Virus record (IMG/VR): IMGVR_UViG_3300006916_000041
Coordinates: 108,410-172,409 of that record
Source of the DNA: a virus
Direction: 5' to 3' (one strand)
DNA: 64,000 nt
Shown here piece by piece: positions 7,146 to 15,728 of the stretch. The notes below the pieces were generated by a model, which ran no database searches, was not told where the DNA came from, and saw only the letters and a program-made list of their open reading frames with translations. Position 1 is the first letter of the stretch. Each line of letters begins with the position of its first letter. A program made the position numbers and the translations under genes.

Positions 7146-7996
7146 AGCAGTATTTAGATGCACTTAAACATATCCTAGATAATGGAGAACAAGTAAGTGA
7201 TCGTACTGGAGTAGGTACAAAGAGCGTGTTTGGATATCAAATGCGCTTTGATTTACAAGAAGGTTTTCCTGCTGTTACAACAAAACGACTTGCATGGAAG
7301 AGTGTAGTAGGAGAACTGTTATGGTTCTTAGAAGGTAGCAGTGACGAACGCAGACTTGCTGAAATTACATTTGAAAAGCCCCGACGTGAACTAATTGATA
7401 AGAAAACTATCTGGACTGCTAATGCCGATAAACAAGGTATAGACTTGGGTTATCGTAACGACGACTTGGTTAAAGAACTTGGCCCTGTGTATGGAGTACA
7501 GTGGAGAGACTTTGGTGGTGTTGATCAAATCAAGTGGCTCATAAACGAAATTAAAAATAATCCAGACAGTAGACGCATTATACTAAGTGCATGGAATCCA
7601 ACTCAAGTTGACAAAATGGCACTTCCTCCTTGTCATACTATGGCACAGTTTAGAGTGACAAATAGTCGTTTAAGTTGTCAACTATACCAGCGTAGTGCTG
7701 ACATGTTCTTGGGCGTCCCATTTAACATTGCAAGTTACAGTTTGCTCACAGTTATACTAGCACACATATGTGATTTAGAACCGGGAGACTTTGTATGGAC
7801 AGGCGGAGATTGTCACATATACAACAATCATACGGAACAAGTAAAACAACAGATTGCTCGTAAACCCGACAAGTTGCCAGGTCTAGCAGTGCCACTGTTT
7901 CATGATTTAGAAACACTGCTAACATGCAAACCAAGTGAGTTTATTCTGGTAGAATACAACCCACAACCCAGTATTAAGGCACCAATGGCAGTATAA
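7142..7996 (+). CDS. thyA: thymidylate synthase ThyA
   Basis: 284 residues. The start is a TTG that overlaps the upstream TGA (TTGA). The substrate-binding arginine is in SDRTGVGT (R21), the catalytic cysteine is C164 in LPPCHTMAQF, and CQLYQRSADMFLG plus HIYNNHTEQ complete the dUMP and folate site. It methylates dUMP to dTMP using methylene-tetrahydrofolate, which becomes dihydrofolate and is recycled by the DHFR in this operon. It is the last gene of the plus-strand block and its stop lies within a terminator-like hairpin. Confidence 0.96.
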   Translation: MKQYLDALKHILDNGEQVSDRTGVGTKSVFGYQMRFDLQEGFPAVTTKRLAWKSVVGELLWFLEGSSDERRLAEITFEKPRRELIDKKTIWTANADKQGIDLGYRNDDLVKELGPVYGVQWRDFGGVDQIKWLINEIKNNPDSRRIILSAWNPTQVDKMALPPCHTMAQFRVTNSRLSCQLYQRSADMFLGVPFNIASYSLLTVILAHICDLEPGDFVWTGGDCHIYNNHTEQVKQQIARKPDKLPGLAVPLFHDLETLLTCKPSEFILVEYNPQPSIKAPMAV

Positions 7997-8018
7997 CAAG
8001 TACGTTATACTGCCATTG
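7983..8018 (+). terminator. perfect 15-bp hairpin ending the plus-strand block
   Basis: CAATGGCAGTATAAC (7983-7997), loop AAGTAC, and the exact complement (8004-8018). The left arm includes the thyA stop codon. It is followed by TAATTATAATATATTT on the plus strand, a poor but U-rich tail. It separates the plus-strand operon from the convergent minus-strand genes and may work from both sides. Confidence 0.75.
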
Positions 8019-8050
8019 TAATTATAATATATTTACTCTAATAAACGAAA

Positions 8051-8314
8051 TCAGATAGTTTCTTTTAAAACATCACTGGTGGTAAAATTTAATGCTGGTC
8101 CTGCTTCTTTTTCTGCTTTCAATGTAGCATGATCAGCTTCACTTGCAAAAATTTTTACGCAACGCACACTAGTAGGACTTGCTAGAGTAATAGATCCACT
8201 AGTAACCAATGGATTAGTTGTTCCGCAATTTCCGTGTTCTGCCTTCCACTCGTTTACACTAGCATATGTATTACCACTAGTTGTTGTAAGTATATTAGTT
8301 ACTCTATATGCCAT
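8051..8314 (-). CDS. hypothetical phage protein
   Basis: 87 residues from ATG 8314, behind AGGAG at seven bases; a GTG 18 bases earlier lies upstream of that site and is rejected. The protein is Ser/Thr-rich with AYRVTNILTTTSGNTY at the start and VKIFASEADHATLKAEKE later. It is the leftmost gene of the long minus-strand stretch and probably its own late unit, since AATAAATA lies at 8347-8354. Function unknown; a small structural protein would fit the composition but is a guess. Confidence 0.65.
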   Translation of the reverse strand: MAYRVTNILTTTSGNTYASVNEWKAEHGNCGTTNPLVTSGSITLASPTSVRCVKIFASEADHATLKAEKEAGPALNFTTSDVLKETI

Positions 8315-8346
8315 GTTGTTTTCTCCTGTCACATAATTTATAAGTG

Positions 8347-8354
8347 TATTTATT
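8347..8354 (-). promoter_or_regulatory. candidate late promoter (AATAAATA)
   Basis: Minus-strand AATAAATA, 32 bases before the ATG of the 8051-8314 gene and overlapping the stop of the gene before it. It belongs to the NATAAATA set. Confidence 0.45.
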
Positions 8355-8952
8355 AATAAAATCCAAATGCCCAGTATTTTTCTTTACACCACCAGCATGT
8401 TTTACAAGGTCTAGGCGCTGTTAAACTTTCACAGCTTACTGTTAAATCTGACAGTTCTTGCAACTGATGTTGTTTATATAGTTCAGCAACATAACGTTTA
8501 TCCTGGTTTATAAATGGCTGATAATGATAAATTCCGTTACGGCTCACACTGCGCCATTCTCTTGTAACATCTCTGGTTTCATCACGTCCTTCTGTTTGTA
8601 ACTCTGGAGGATTTGTTGTCATACCACTTAGTATTCCAGTAACATTATATTTTTCTACCAATTCTTTTGTTTGTTTTGCTCTTCCGCCTGCTTTTGCTGT
8701 TTCCCTGTCAGGAAGAAATCCTATACGATGCTCTATAATACGATTTGGAAAATTACTATCCAAATATTTTTTTATTTTTTCGACATTGTCTAAATTATAA
8801 TTTTGCATATGAGCGAAACAAATAGTACTCAGTACTATTTTACATTCTGGTTTATAATTCATTACTAAAAATGTAAGTAATGCACTATCTAATCCGCCAC
8901 TTAGTGTACTCAAATAAACACCTTCGTTTGGAATTAGGTCAATTTTTTCCAT
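8353..8952 (-). CDS. PP-loop ATP pyrophosphatase, QueC-like
   Basis: 199 residues. The PP-loop SGGLDS is at 18-23. Near the C-terminus CESLTAPRPCKTCWWC gives a four-cysteine zinc site of the kind seen in QueC (7-cyano-7-deazaguanine synthase). The superfamily adenylates a carboxyl or carbonyl before amination or thiolation. A second, shorter PP-loop protein lies at 13684. No QueD or GTP cyclohydrolase is in the window, so deazaguanine synthesis is unproven; a role in activating an acid within the modification cluster is equally possible. It overlaps the upstream gene by 19 bases. Confidence 0.8.
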   Translation of the reverse strand: MEKIDLIPNEGVYLSTLSGGLDSALLTFLVMNYKPECKIVLSTICFAHMQNYNLDNVEKIKKYLDSNFPNRIIEHRIGFLPDRETAKAGGRAKQTKELVEKYNVTGILSGMTTNPPELQTEGRDETRDVTREWRSVSRNGIYHYQPFINQDKRYVAELYKQHQLQELSDLTVSCESLTAPRPCKTCWWCKEKYWAFGFY

Positions 8953-10067
8953 AATTCTTCTCTACTATTTTTGTTTAGTTCAGAGCAAATTTTATCCATA
9001 GTAGCACCATTAAATGAAGTAACACAATGGTCACTACCATACCCAGCAATGTCAGGATTATATTCTGCTATTGTATTGAAAAAATCTAGTGCGCCTCGAT
9101 AACTTTGTTGACTGCTTCTGAGGATATTAGCTGGTAGTCGTTTTAAAGCACCGTTCCACCAAAAAGCACCTTTGCCTGTTAAGTCTAAACCAGCAAGGGT
9201 GTTGCGTAACATTTGATTATCGCCAAAATTACACACATTATAAGTATGTTGACACTGTTGATATCTGTGCCAATGTTCTGACCATTTATCACCAAAAGTA
9301 TCTTGTACATGTTGCCAAACATTTTTAGTTGCAGGACTAAAACTACGAAGTTTATGTATTCCGTTATATACTTCTAATAGTTCAAACTTCTCATACAAAT
9401 GATCTATCCAAGCATAAAAATTGTTTCCATCCCAATTTTCGATTGTGTACTTTCTTACTCGTAAACTCATAGGACTTACATCCAAGTGATGCACATTGGT
9501 ATTGTTGTCAAACGAGCTTAAATTTAACACATAATTTATATAGAATCCACTGCTCACAGTCATTACAAAATCTAGATGTTCGTGTGTTGGTTTTGGCCTG
9601 GGTATTTCATTATGAATTACGTAAGATATATTGCTATTTGCAACAACTGAATTCATAACGCTAGTATGAGTTGCCGAAAAACTATCATCAGTGCTTGGGT
9701 CTACACACGGAAAAGACACAGGCATTTCTAGTTTCCAGTCACTTTCTCCACGAGAATTATACACAGTCACATTATCATGAAGTTTAACTACACCAACGTT
9801 TGTACTTAAAACTTTTGTTCTTAAATTGCCTTCCCAATTTGCAGACCAACGATTATAATCAAAAATAACACCAGGCTTTAACTGTACTGTAACTTCGTAT
9901 TTGCTTAAATCCACTTTTGATATATCGTCTGTAATGATAAATTCATGTCCTCGGTCTTGTTCAAATCTATCAGCCATACAATAATCGTAATTTAATTGTG
10001 TATAGTTTTTGGCTACTTGATATCTCCAAGTATCAGTACCATTGTCTAATAATACTATTGCTATCAT
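8934..10067 (-). CDS. large hypothetical protein
   Basis: 377 residues, coupled by ATGA to the sulfotransferase-like gene upstream and overlapping the QueC-like gene downstream. MIAIVLLDNGTDTWRYQVAKNY at its start reads as a beta-strand and loop; the remainder is rich in His, Trp and Tyr with no catalytic motif I can name. It sits between a PP-loop enzyme and sulfotransferase-like proteins, suggesting an enzyme or scaffold of the same pathway. Unrecognised. Confidence 0.7.
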   Translation of the reverse strand: MIAIVLLDNGTDTWRYQVAKNYTQLNYDYCMADRFEQDRGHEFIITDDISKVDLSKYEVTVQLKPGVIFDYNRWSANWEGNLRTKVLSTNVGVVKLHDNVTVYNSRGESDWKLEMPVSFPCVDPSTDDSFSATHTSVMNSVVANSNISYVIHNEIPRPKPTHEHLDFVMTVSSGFYINYVLNLSSFDNNTNVHHLDVSPMSLRVRKYTIENWDGNNFYAWIDHLYEKFELLEVYNGIHKLRSFSPATKNVWQHVQDTFGDKWSEHWHRYQQCQHTYNVCNFGDNQMLRNTLAGLDLTGKGAFWWNGALKRLPANILRSSQQSYRGALDFFNTIAEYNPDIAGYGSDHCVTSFNGATMDKICSELNKNSREELWKKLT

Positions 10068-10780
10068 GTTAACCTCGGTTCAATATCTTCAAAATTATAG
10101 TATGCAAACTGTGTATCAAATGTTACATCTCTACTAGGATCCTTTTTGTAGAAAAAGTATCCTTCTAAACTCTTAATCCACTTATTGTTTTCGTCTGTTA
10201 TATTCCAGAACTCTCTCCAGTGTCTACTGGTCGCTGTATGTACGTGCAAGTCTTTTTTAAATATCCATTGTCTACAGTCTCGAAGTTCCTGTTTTATCAT
10301 TCGTTTTGCTGTCTCTTCGTCTTTGTAGTATGAATGATAGGTAGGATATGTAATATCAAAGCCGCCAGCACCAAACCATCCAGTGTAACACTGTTGTAAT
10401 GGTCTAAACACTACGATAATTTTACTGGTTGGAAAGGTTTCTGTAATCCAGTCTAATCGATTACTAATACAATGACTTTTAACAATACGGTATTGATCAT
10501 AATGAGGTTCAAACCAAGCACGATCTATCTCGTCTAGTATTTCTTGTTTGCTGCAACAACTTATATCATCCCAATAATTTCCAAATTCAAATCCCGGACC
10601 AAAGTAACTGCCCAAATGACTAGCACTGTTGAACTTTTCAGGGTGTATGTATTCACGTTCAGGACTTCTGTCATGTGTATTAATTTTTATTTTAGGAGTC
10701 ATACTAAGAACATTAGCTACTGCACTCCATTTACTTCCAGGTGCACCTGTAAGAAATATCAACTTACTTTCGTCGATCAT
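10064..10780 (-). CDS. sulfotransferase-like P-loop protein
   Basis: 238 residues. LTGAPGSKWSAVANVL (10-25) resembles the 5'-phosphosulfate loop of sulfotransferases, and YRIVKSHCISNRL followed by KIIVVFRPLQQCYTGWF resembles the 3'-phosphate-binding region (strand, then R and conserved hydroxyl/Trp). It would transfer a sulfuryl group from PAPS to a hydroxyl on a sugar, lipid or peptide. Overlaps neighbouring genes on both sides. The assignment rests on motifs only. Confidence 0.6.
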   Translation of the reverse strand: MIDESKLIFLTGAPGSKWSAVANVLSMTPKIKINTHDRSPEREYIHPEKFNSASHLGSYFGPGFEFGNYWDDISCCSKQEILDEIDRAWFEPHYDQYRIVKSHCISNRLDWITETFPTSKIIVVFRPLQQCYTGWFGAGGFDITYPTYHSYYKDEETAKRMIKQELRDCRQWIFKKDLHVHTATSRHWREFWNITDENNKWIKSLEGYFFYKKDPSRDVTFDTQFAYYNFEDIEPRLT

Positions 10781-11570
10781 CCAAATCTCCTATAAAATTT
10801 TTCATTAAATTGTAATCTTTTTTTGTAACAGTTAAAACTCTACTGTCATTGATACAACGTCTCTTTTCCATGTTATTCGAGATACGTTCTTTTGTGTATT
10901 TAACAAAGTCTCCGGTGTTACGATTTTCCCAAACATCTTGAACTGTGAAATTTTTACCTAATTTGTCTGCTAGTTCTTGCAAAAATTGACCATGTTTTGT
11001 TTGTTCACCGTTCATCCATTGATGTTTTAAATATCCTGGAAACTTTGCACTGGTATTCATATAGCGTTCAACAGTACTTGCAACATCACTAACAATGTTT
11101 ATTATTTTACTGTTAGGAAATATTTCTAATAACTCCATTGGTAAACTGTGACTGCAAAACAACAAGTAACAGTCAAACGATTGTGCACCAGATAGCAAGT
11201 ATTGAGGAGCAAAATGTTTGGTATAATATTCGTGCCAACAAGGTACAAAATCTTTTACATAATCATGTGTAGGTGGTAGCATTACCCCGTTAGGCATAAC
11301 ACGATTGAAATGGCGTCTAGACACCTTGCGTTCTCGAATACTTGTGTGTGATATATTCCACGGATGTACACCGTTATCGCTGTTACTGTACCAATGCACT
11401 TGCGGTAATGTACACAAAACTCTACCCACGGTGTGACCAAATGCACCTGGCTCAAAACTCACAAACAAATAATTTGTACGTTCAAATACGTCCGAGAAAG
11501 TAGTACATTTCGTTTTTTTGTTCAACAATATCTCCTGTTGCAAACCAATCATCATACACACATATGTCAC
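10764..11570 (-). CDS. sulfotransferase-like protein (weak), start uncertain
   Basis: Up to 268 residues. FVSFEPGAFGHTVGRVL occupies the place of a P-loop, and SKIINIVSDVASTVERYM resembles the 3'-phosphate-binding strand and helix of sulfotransferases. The assignment is weak. The long frame overlaps the ANL gene by 89 bases, which is unusual here. In-frame TTG codons at about 11525 or 11471 would shorten it to 253 or 235 residues and remove most of the overlap. It is coupled to the next sulfotransferase-like gene. Confidence 0.6.
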   Translation of the reverse strand: MTYVCMMIGLQQEILLNKKTKCTTFSDVFERTNYLFVSFEPGAFGHTVGRVLCTLPQVHWYSNSDNGVHPWNISHTSIRERKVSRRHFNRVMPNGVMLPPTHDYVKDFVPCWHEYYTKHFAPQYLLSGAQSFDCYLLFCSHSLPMELLEIFPNSKIINIVSDVASTVERYMNTSAKFPGYLKHQWMNGEQTKHGQFLQELADKLGKNFTVQDVWENRNTGDFVKYTKERISNNMEKRRCINDSRVLTVTKKDYNLMKNFIGDLDDRRK

Positions 11571-12165
11571 CTTTAACCCACAACTGTTTTGCTTCGATAG
11601 TTGTTTCGCACCAAGCAGTATCTCCCATAACAGTTTCGGTGAAGTTTACATGCATGCCAGGTTTAAAGGTTTTGTTAATAGCACAAGGACCTATCTCTGT
11701 CATTCCCCAATTGACAATAAATGTACAACCTTGATCAATAAAATTTTGTATTATTTTACTATCTACTCTGTCGCTACCACACATAACTGTGATGCCATTC
11801 AAATTTAATTTTTGAAAACTTTTTGTTTTAATTACAGCTCTGGCCATATCTGGTGTTAAATGACTGTGTGTATAATCTTGTATTTGTCTAGTCCAAGCAT
11901 ATGCGTTGAAAGGTTGTATTTCAATGTGTGCATCAACTTCATGTGCTGGCAGTGTTTGTGCTAGTAATCCTCCTGCATGTTTTAGTGTACACACTGTGAG
12001 TACTCTACTATTTTTATCGATTTGCTGGCATTCTCGAGCCGCACTGTTTGCAGCCCGAAGTTTTTCAACACTTTGCCAAATACGTTTAGGTTCGCCAGTT
12101 GTACCACTGGTTTGTAAAAAACAACCTTCAGTTAGTGTCTTTTTTAAAGTTTTTTTCAGTTCCAT
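11482..12165 (-). CDS. minimal ANL-type adenylate-forming enzyme
   Basis: 227 residues. LQTSGTTGEPKRI (17-29) is the AMP-binding loop, NWGMTEIG the adenine motif, and DDWFATGD the ribose-binding Asp motif, ending in YYFLGRI. The full family (acyl-CoA ligases, MenE, adenylation domains) has about 500 residues: here the N-terminal lead and the whole C-terminal swing domain with the catalytic lysine are missing. Full motifs in the right order argue for a purposely small enzyme rather than decay. It could activate a carboxylic acid as acyl-AMP for transfer by a partner protein. Confidence 0.8.
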   Translation of the reverse strand: MELKKTLKKTLTEGCFLQTSGTTGEPKRIWQSVEKLRAANSAARECQQIDKNSRVLTVCTLKHAGGLLAQTLPAHEVDAHIEIQPFNAYAWTRQIQDYTHSHLTPDMARAVIKTKSFQKLNLNGITVMCGSDRVDSKIIQNFIDQGCTFIVNWGMTEIGPCAINKTFKPGMHVNFTETVMGDTAWCETTIEAKQLWVKGDICVYDDWFATGDIVEQKNEMYYFLGRI

Positions 12166-12343
12166 CTGTAATCTTTTTTGCTAGTCTATACGGTGTAAAT
12201 GCAAACACCCAAGGTACAAATGCATGTATAGTGCCAGTTATAAAAACCAACAATGCTAAAAAATTATAATACATTGCATAACCCAAGTGACGAAAATAGC
12301 CACTACGAGCCTTTTTTAAATGTTTAAGGTCAAAATCCATCAT
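12128..12343 (-). CDS. small membrane protein, DUF6356-like
   Basis: 71 residues. SGYFRHLGYAMYYNFLALLVFITGTIHAFVPW includes one clear membrane helix and matches my memory of DUF6356 proteins (YxxH lead, helix, HAxxPxxF). Its first ATG overlaps the upstream stop (ATGA), and its C-terminus overlaps the ANL gene by 38 bases. Role unknown. It may place the neighbouring enzymes at the membrane. Confidence 0.65.
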   Translation of the reverse strand: MMDFDLKHLKKARSGYFRHLGYAMYYNFLALLVFITGTIHAFVPWVFAFTPYRLAKKITDGTEKNFKKDTN

Positions 12344-12858
12344 AAAATCCTTTTTCTTATTTCAAAATATCTGTCTACGTTCAATCTCCATATACTTTGC
12401 CAAGTGTGAAATATTTCTGCATCGCCCATATATTCCACCATACCTCCTTTAGCCATTACACTAAAACTACGATGTATTCGATTCATTCTTCCACTGGCAT
12501 CATTACTTACATTAGTAGTTATATATAATGCATGCCCGCCAGCAAACTCTATTTGTTTAGGTAACTGTTCACTGATACAATAACTTTGCATTTGGTATCT
12601 AGTAAGACTATTTATAGGGCGAGTTTCTAACTGTGCTCCTCTGAACAAACCACGATATCCATCTTCAAACTTGTGTATGCCACTTATACTAACTAGTTTA
12701 TCGTTAACACTTGTGCCATACCAAGCACCATTTTCTAAACACCAGTCCCATTTCATTGCTTTAAGACTGCTATTATTTTTAAATCCACGATTTTCACATT
12801 CGCTTATATAATCCATAACACTGTCGTCAGGTGTATAAAGTCTTTTAGTCTGGATCAT
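12340..12858 (-). CDS. hypothetical protein, possibly GNAT-like
   Basis: 172 residues. GTSVNDKLVSISGIHKFEDGY reads like the central beta-hairpin of a GNAT acyltransferase, and FRGAQLETRP follows, but the acetyl-CoA loop is not clear. It overlaps the upstream gene by 14 bases and the DUF6356-like gene by four. Treat the acyltransferase idea as tentative. Confidence 0.6.
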   Translation of the reverse strand: MIQTKRLYTPDDSVMDYISECENRGFKNNSSLKAMKWDWCLENGAWYGTSVNDKLVSISGIHKFEDGYRGLFRGAQLETRPINSLTRYQMQSYCISEQLPKQIEFAGGHALYITTNVSNDASGRMNRIHRSFSVMAKGGMVEYMGDAEIFHTWQSIWRLNVDRYFEIRKRIL

Positions 12859-13669
12859 AGTCTGTCAAGTCCATTGTTTGCATCATGCTGTCTTCTAATG
12901 AATCAGTTAGCTGATCGAAAAAGTTTTCGCGATAAAGATCTACTGAGTTATCTTTCAGTAACTGATAATTAGCATCTGCATAATTTTTAAAACTGATTTT
13001 ATCTAATTCGATGTTTAAGTATTCCTCTAACTTGGCTGTATTTGCATTATATACTAAATCTGCAATATCAAAATAAGTATATCCTTCTTCCTTTTTGAAC
13101 GACAGATTGCACTGTTGTTCGTAAATTTTAAAATAGCCTTTAATATATTCTCTGAGATTAAACTGACTATTGACCATAATATTATTATAATAACATAGAT
13201 ACTTCCATTTATGAAACTTTGTTATTAATTCCGTGCGAACAGGTTCTGGCGTGTCTTTGAGTTGTTGTAATCTTTCTTTATGAGGTTCTTCAAGTATCGA
13301 GTGACTTTTATAAATCCACATAGCATAACTTAGCTTTATAATGTCTGTATTTTTGGTGTACAATCTTACTAAATTAACATCATCATTGTTAAATTCGTTA
13401 AAGTGATAAGCAGGTCTGAAGCGATGTGTAGGCAGAACCAAGTCTTTATAATTATAAAATTTGTTTAATTTATCTACTACCTCTTTTGTAATATTATTTT
13501 TTGTAACTTTAACTTCCCAGCCAAAAATATCTTTAGTCAAGCAAGGCAGTTCGTATCTGTTAACACCATTGGGCTGTAACTTGATTTTATAATAACTTTC
13601 ATTTTTGTGTATCTGAGTGGCAACAAAATCGCCACTACAGCCTTGCGGATAACTCAATATTGTAATCAT
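12845..13669 (-). CDS. hypothetical protein with sulfotransferase-like N-terminus
   Basis: 274 residues. ITILSYPQGCSGDFVATQI (2-20) resembles the nucleotide loop of phage sulfotransferase-like proteins, and LVLPTHRFRP near 77-86 takes the place where an acceptor-site His is usual. The long charged helical rest shows no other motif. It is the first gene of a minus-strand run ending at 8934, starting 14 bases from a divergent plus-strand gene. Confidence 0.5.
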   Translation of the reverse strand: MITILSYPQGCSGDFVATQIHKNESYYKIKLQPNGVNRYELPCLTKDIFGWEVKVTKNNITKEVVDKLNKFYNYKDLVLPTHRFRPAYHFNEFNNDDVNLVRLYTKNTDIIKLSYAMWIYKSHSILEEPHKERLQQLKDTPEPVRTELITKFHKWKYLCYYNNIMVNSQFNLREYIKGYFKIYEQQCNLSFKKEEGYTYFDIADLVYNANTAKLEEYLNIELDKISFKNYADANYQLLKDNSVDLYRENFFDQLTDSLEDSMMQTMDLTDYDPD

Positions 13670-13670
13670 C

Positions 13671-13678
13671 TATAAATA
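13671..13678 (+). promoter_or_regulatory. T4-type late promoter TATAAATA, 5 nt before an ATG
   Basis: Exact TATAAATA at 13671-13678, then five bases, then ATG 13684. No ribosome site fits between. In T4 the late transcript starts about six bases past the octamer, so the message would begin at the ATG. The same five-base spacing is seen at 18802 and 22725. Confidence 0.6.
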
Positions 13679-13683
13679 CCTGT

Positions 13684-14244
13684 ATGAAAAAATCTTTACT
13701 GTTTAGTGGCGGTGTCGAAAGTACTTTACTATACTACGAATTACTAAAAAATGCAAGTGAAAACAATAGTCTAAATATATTTATTCTTGACAGAGACAAT
13801 AAGCCAATACAAAAAGCATTATCAGTTTACAACCTTATTAAAGATTCATTTGATGATACCGCAAGTACGTGTAATATTTTAGAAGTGCCTGAGGGACTTA
13901 ATAATACAAAACGAATGATGTGGGCAGTAAACGAACTAAGTACGTTATCGGATGAAATTTATTGGGGTATAAATGCATACTTTGATCACATAAAACCCAA
14001 TCAGCAAATTTTTAAAAATGTTGATGAAAAAATAAAAAGATATCCGCAACTTCGATTTCCTTATCTTAATTACACAAAAGATAAAATAATAGAAAAGTAT
14101 ATTAAATATAACATAGAATGGATACTTGAACATACGCATAGTTGTGGTTTACCCGAAAACCAACCGTGTGGTAATTGTTTTAACTGCCGAGAACGTGAAT
14201 ATGCTTATCAATTACAAGGTCTAGATTTACATAGAGGAATATAA
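13684..14244 (+). CDS. PP-loop protein, QueC-like, with SGGVES
   Basis: 186 residues. The PP-loop reads SGGVEST (8-14), with Glu where most members have Asp. The C-terminal cysteines C154, C162, C165 and C168 form a QueC-type zinc site. It would activate a substrate as an adenylate. The stop overlaps the start of the oxygenase gene (TAATG), so the pair is coupled. It lacks a ribosome site and follows a TATAAATA at five bases, suggesting a leaderless late message. Confidence 0.78.
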   Translation: MKKSLLFSGGVESTLLYYELLKNASENNSLNIFILDRDNKPIQKALSVYNLIKDSFDDTASTCNILEVPEGLNNTKRMMWAVNELSTLSDEIYWGINAYFDHIKPNQQIFKNVDEKIKRYPQLRFPYLNYTKDKIIEKYIKYNIEWILEHTHSCGLPENQPCGNCFNCREREYAYQLQGLDLHRGI

Positions 14245-14774
14245 TGCTAGTACAAAATATAGGAAAATATCCAAGATATAACGAACTAAAAACTTTTGTT
14301 ATGGACTTTTATAACGAGTATGATTTACACAATAGTGGACAATATGCTCTTCAAGGAAAAGATAAACACGACGGGCAATTCTGTTGTTTACGTCAAAAGT
14401 TCGGCGGAACGTTCACAGGACATGATGATCGTACACACAGCACCCTACTAGAAATATTCGAAGGTACTGAAATTGAAACGCTGTTTAACTGGTTAAGTGA
14501 TTATACTGTTTGCAGAAGTCGGATATTTGTACTAGGACAAGGAAATAAAAGTGAGTACGGTATCCACACAGATCCAACAAAAAGATTACATGTACCTATC
14601 GTAACCAATGAAAGCTGTGGATTTAATTTTTATGATGAGAATAAAAGTTTAGTTCATACTGATTTTTTATCAGCAGACGGAAGTGTGTATATTGTAGATA
14701 CTACTGTGTTTCATAATACACAGAATACCAACAACGAAGATCGTATTCATGTTGTGTGTAGTTACTATGATTAA
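14244..14774 (+). CDS. 2-oxoglutarate/Fe(II) oxygenase-like protein
   Basis: 176 residues. HTD (H108, D110) in YGIHTDPTKRLHVPI, with a distal His (H157) in VFHNTQNTNNEDR and Arg (R167), gives the HxD...H iron site and 2OG-binding Arg of the aspartyl/asparaginyl hydroxylase-like group. A hydroxylation of a peptide or small molecule is expected. The stop shares TTAA with the stop of the convergent radical SAM gene. Its last 23 bases are repeated at 15729-15751. Confidence 0.75.
   Translation: MLVQNIGKYPRYNELKTFVMDFYNEYDLHNSGQYALQGKDKHDGQFCCLRQKFGGTFTGHDDRTHSTLLEIFEGTEIETLFNWLSDYTVCRSRIFVLGQGNKSEYGIHTDPTKRLHVPIVTNESCGFNFYDENKSLVHTDFLSADGSVYIVDTTVFHNTQNTNNEDRIHVVCSYYD
14752..14774 (+). repeat. 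23-bp direct repeat, copy A
   Basis: TTGTGTG-T-AGTTACTATGATTAA, the coding end of the oxygenase gene (VCSYYD-stop). Copy B at 15729-15751 differs at one base (C for T). Together they bracket the radical SAM gene 14771-15721. Confidence 0.85.
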
Positions 14775-15721
14775 GGCTTAATTTTTTTAGTTGCTATTTC
14801 AGGTACACAAGCACATTTGTTAGCAATACACGGAGCAGGGTTATCCATTAGTGCAAAGTCTGGATCTCTGATATCACCAATTGGTTTATTAATTTCTCCC
14901 CAACAACGATATACTTTGTTTTCATGAATACGTATAAAATTAACGCCTGCCCAACATGTCCAGCCTTTAAAACTTAAATAAGGATTTGCTTTTGGAGCAA
15001 GTCCGTTAAGTTCATTTGCATGTAGTGCAATTGTTTTATCACCTGCAGTAACTTCTAACTGTTTACCGCCGCCAGAAGATATCTGATATTCTCTAATAGT
15101 GTCAAGCTGATCAGATGAATACTTCATTGCTGTTTGAACAGGGTATTTGTGATTTTTTGTTGGTCGTATTCTGCGGATTGTATATGGTATATTATTTGCT
15201 TTGTAATACTCTATTGATTCGATAACACTGTCTTCGTGTTGTGCATGATACATAACTTGTACTTGCATACCTTTTTTGCCACGATGTTCATTTATAAATT
15301 TCATTTTAGGCAAAAATATTTCGTTTTTTGCATGTTCAAAATGTTGACTAAATGTTATATCGCTAAACGACGGATAGATGTCAATGTAATATTGTGCTGT
15401 TCTGGAACCATTGGTAGTTAGATCAACAGGCAAATTTTTATCTGACAGAAACTTGCAAAGTATTTCAAACTCAGGATGTACTGTAGGTTCACCACCTGTA
15501 AAGTTTATTTTTAATTTATTACCAAACTTTTCAATCATCTTACTGATAGTATCAATGGTATACTTGATATCAGTGTGCGGACTAAAGTTGTCATGATTCA
15601 TGTCATGACAATAACTGCAATCATAATTACACCTTTTACCAACAAACCATTCAACATGCAACTCTTGATTACACACGTCAGGAAATCTTTTTACTTGCGT
15701 TATTTCTTCTAACTTTATCAT
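14771..15721 (-). CDS. radical SAM protein with C-terminal cysteine cluster
   Basis: 316 residues. CNYDCSYC (C31, C35, C38) binds the catalytic 4Fe-4S cluster, and FTGGEPTVHP (74-83) is the SAM-binding GGEP. C-terminal cysteines in GWTCWAG, YRCWGE, APCIANKCAC suggest a SPASM/twitch-type auxiliary cluster. Nearby are a QueC-like protein and a nitroreductase; QueE lacks such a C-terminal array, so I favour a peptide- or metabolite-modifying role. The gene is flanked by 23-bp direct repeats, which suggests insertion or segmental duplication. Confidence 0.88.
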   Translation of the reverse strand: MIKLEEITQVKRFPDVCNQELHVEWFVGKRCNYDCSYCHDMNHDNFSPHTDIKYTIDTISKMIEKFGNKLKINFTGGEPTVHPEFEILCKFLSDKNLPVDLTTNGSRTAQYYIDIYPSFSDITFSQHFEHAKNEIFLPKMKFINEHRGKKGMQVQVMYHAQHEDSVIESIEYYKANNIPYTIRRIRPTKNHKYPVQTAMKYSSDQLDTIREYQISSGGGKQLEVTAGDKTIALHANELNGLAPKANPYLSFKGWTCWAGVNFIRIHENKVYRCWGEINKPIGDIRDPDFALMDNPAPCIANKCACVPEIATKKIKP

Positions 15722-15728
15722 TGAATTA

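Noticed and set aside
14771-15721. Radical SAM gene as QueE next to the QueC-like gene
   Set aside because: It has a C-terminal cysteine array and 316 residues, unlike the smaller QueE, and no other pathway gene is near.
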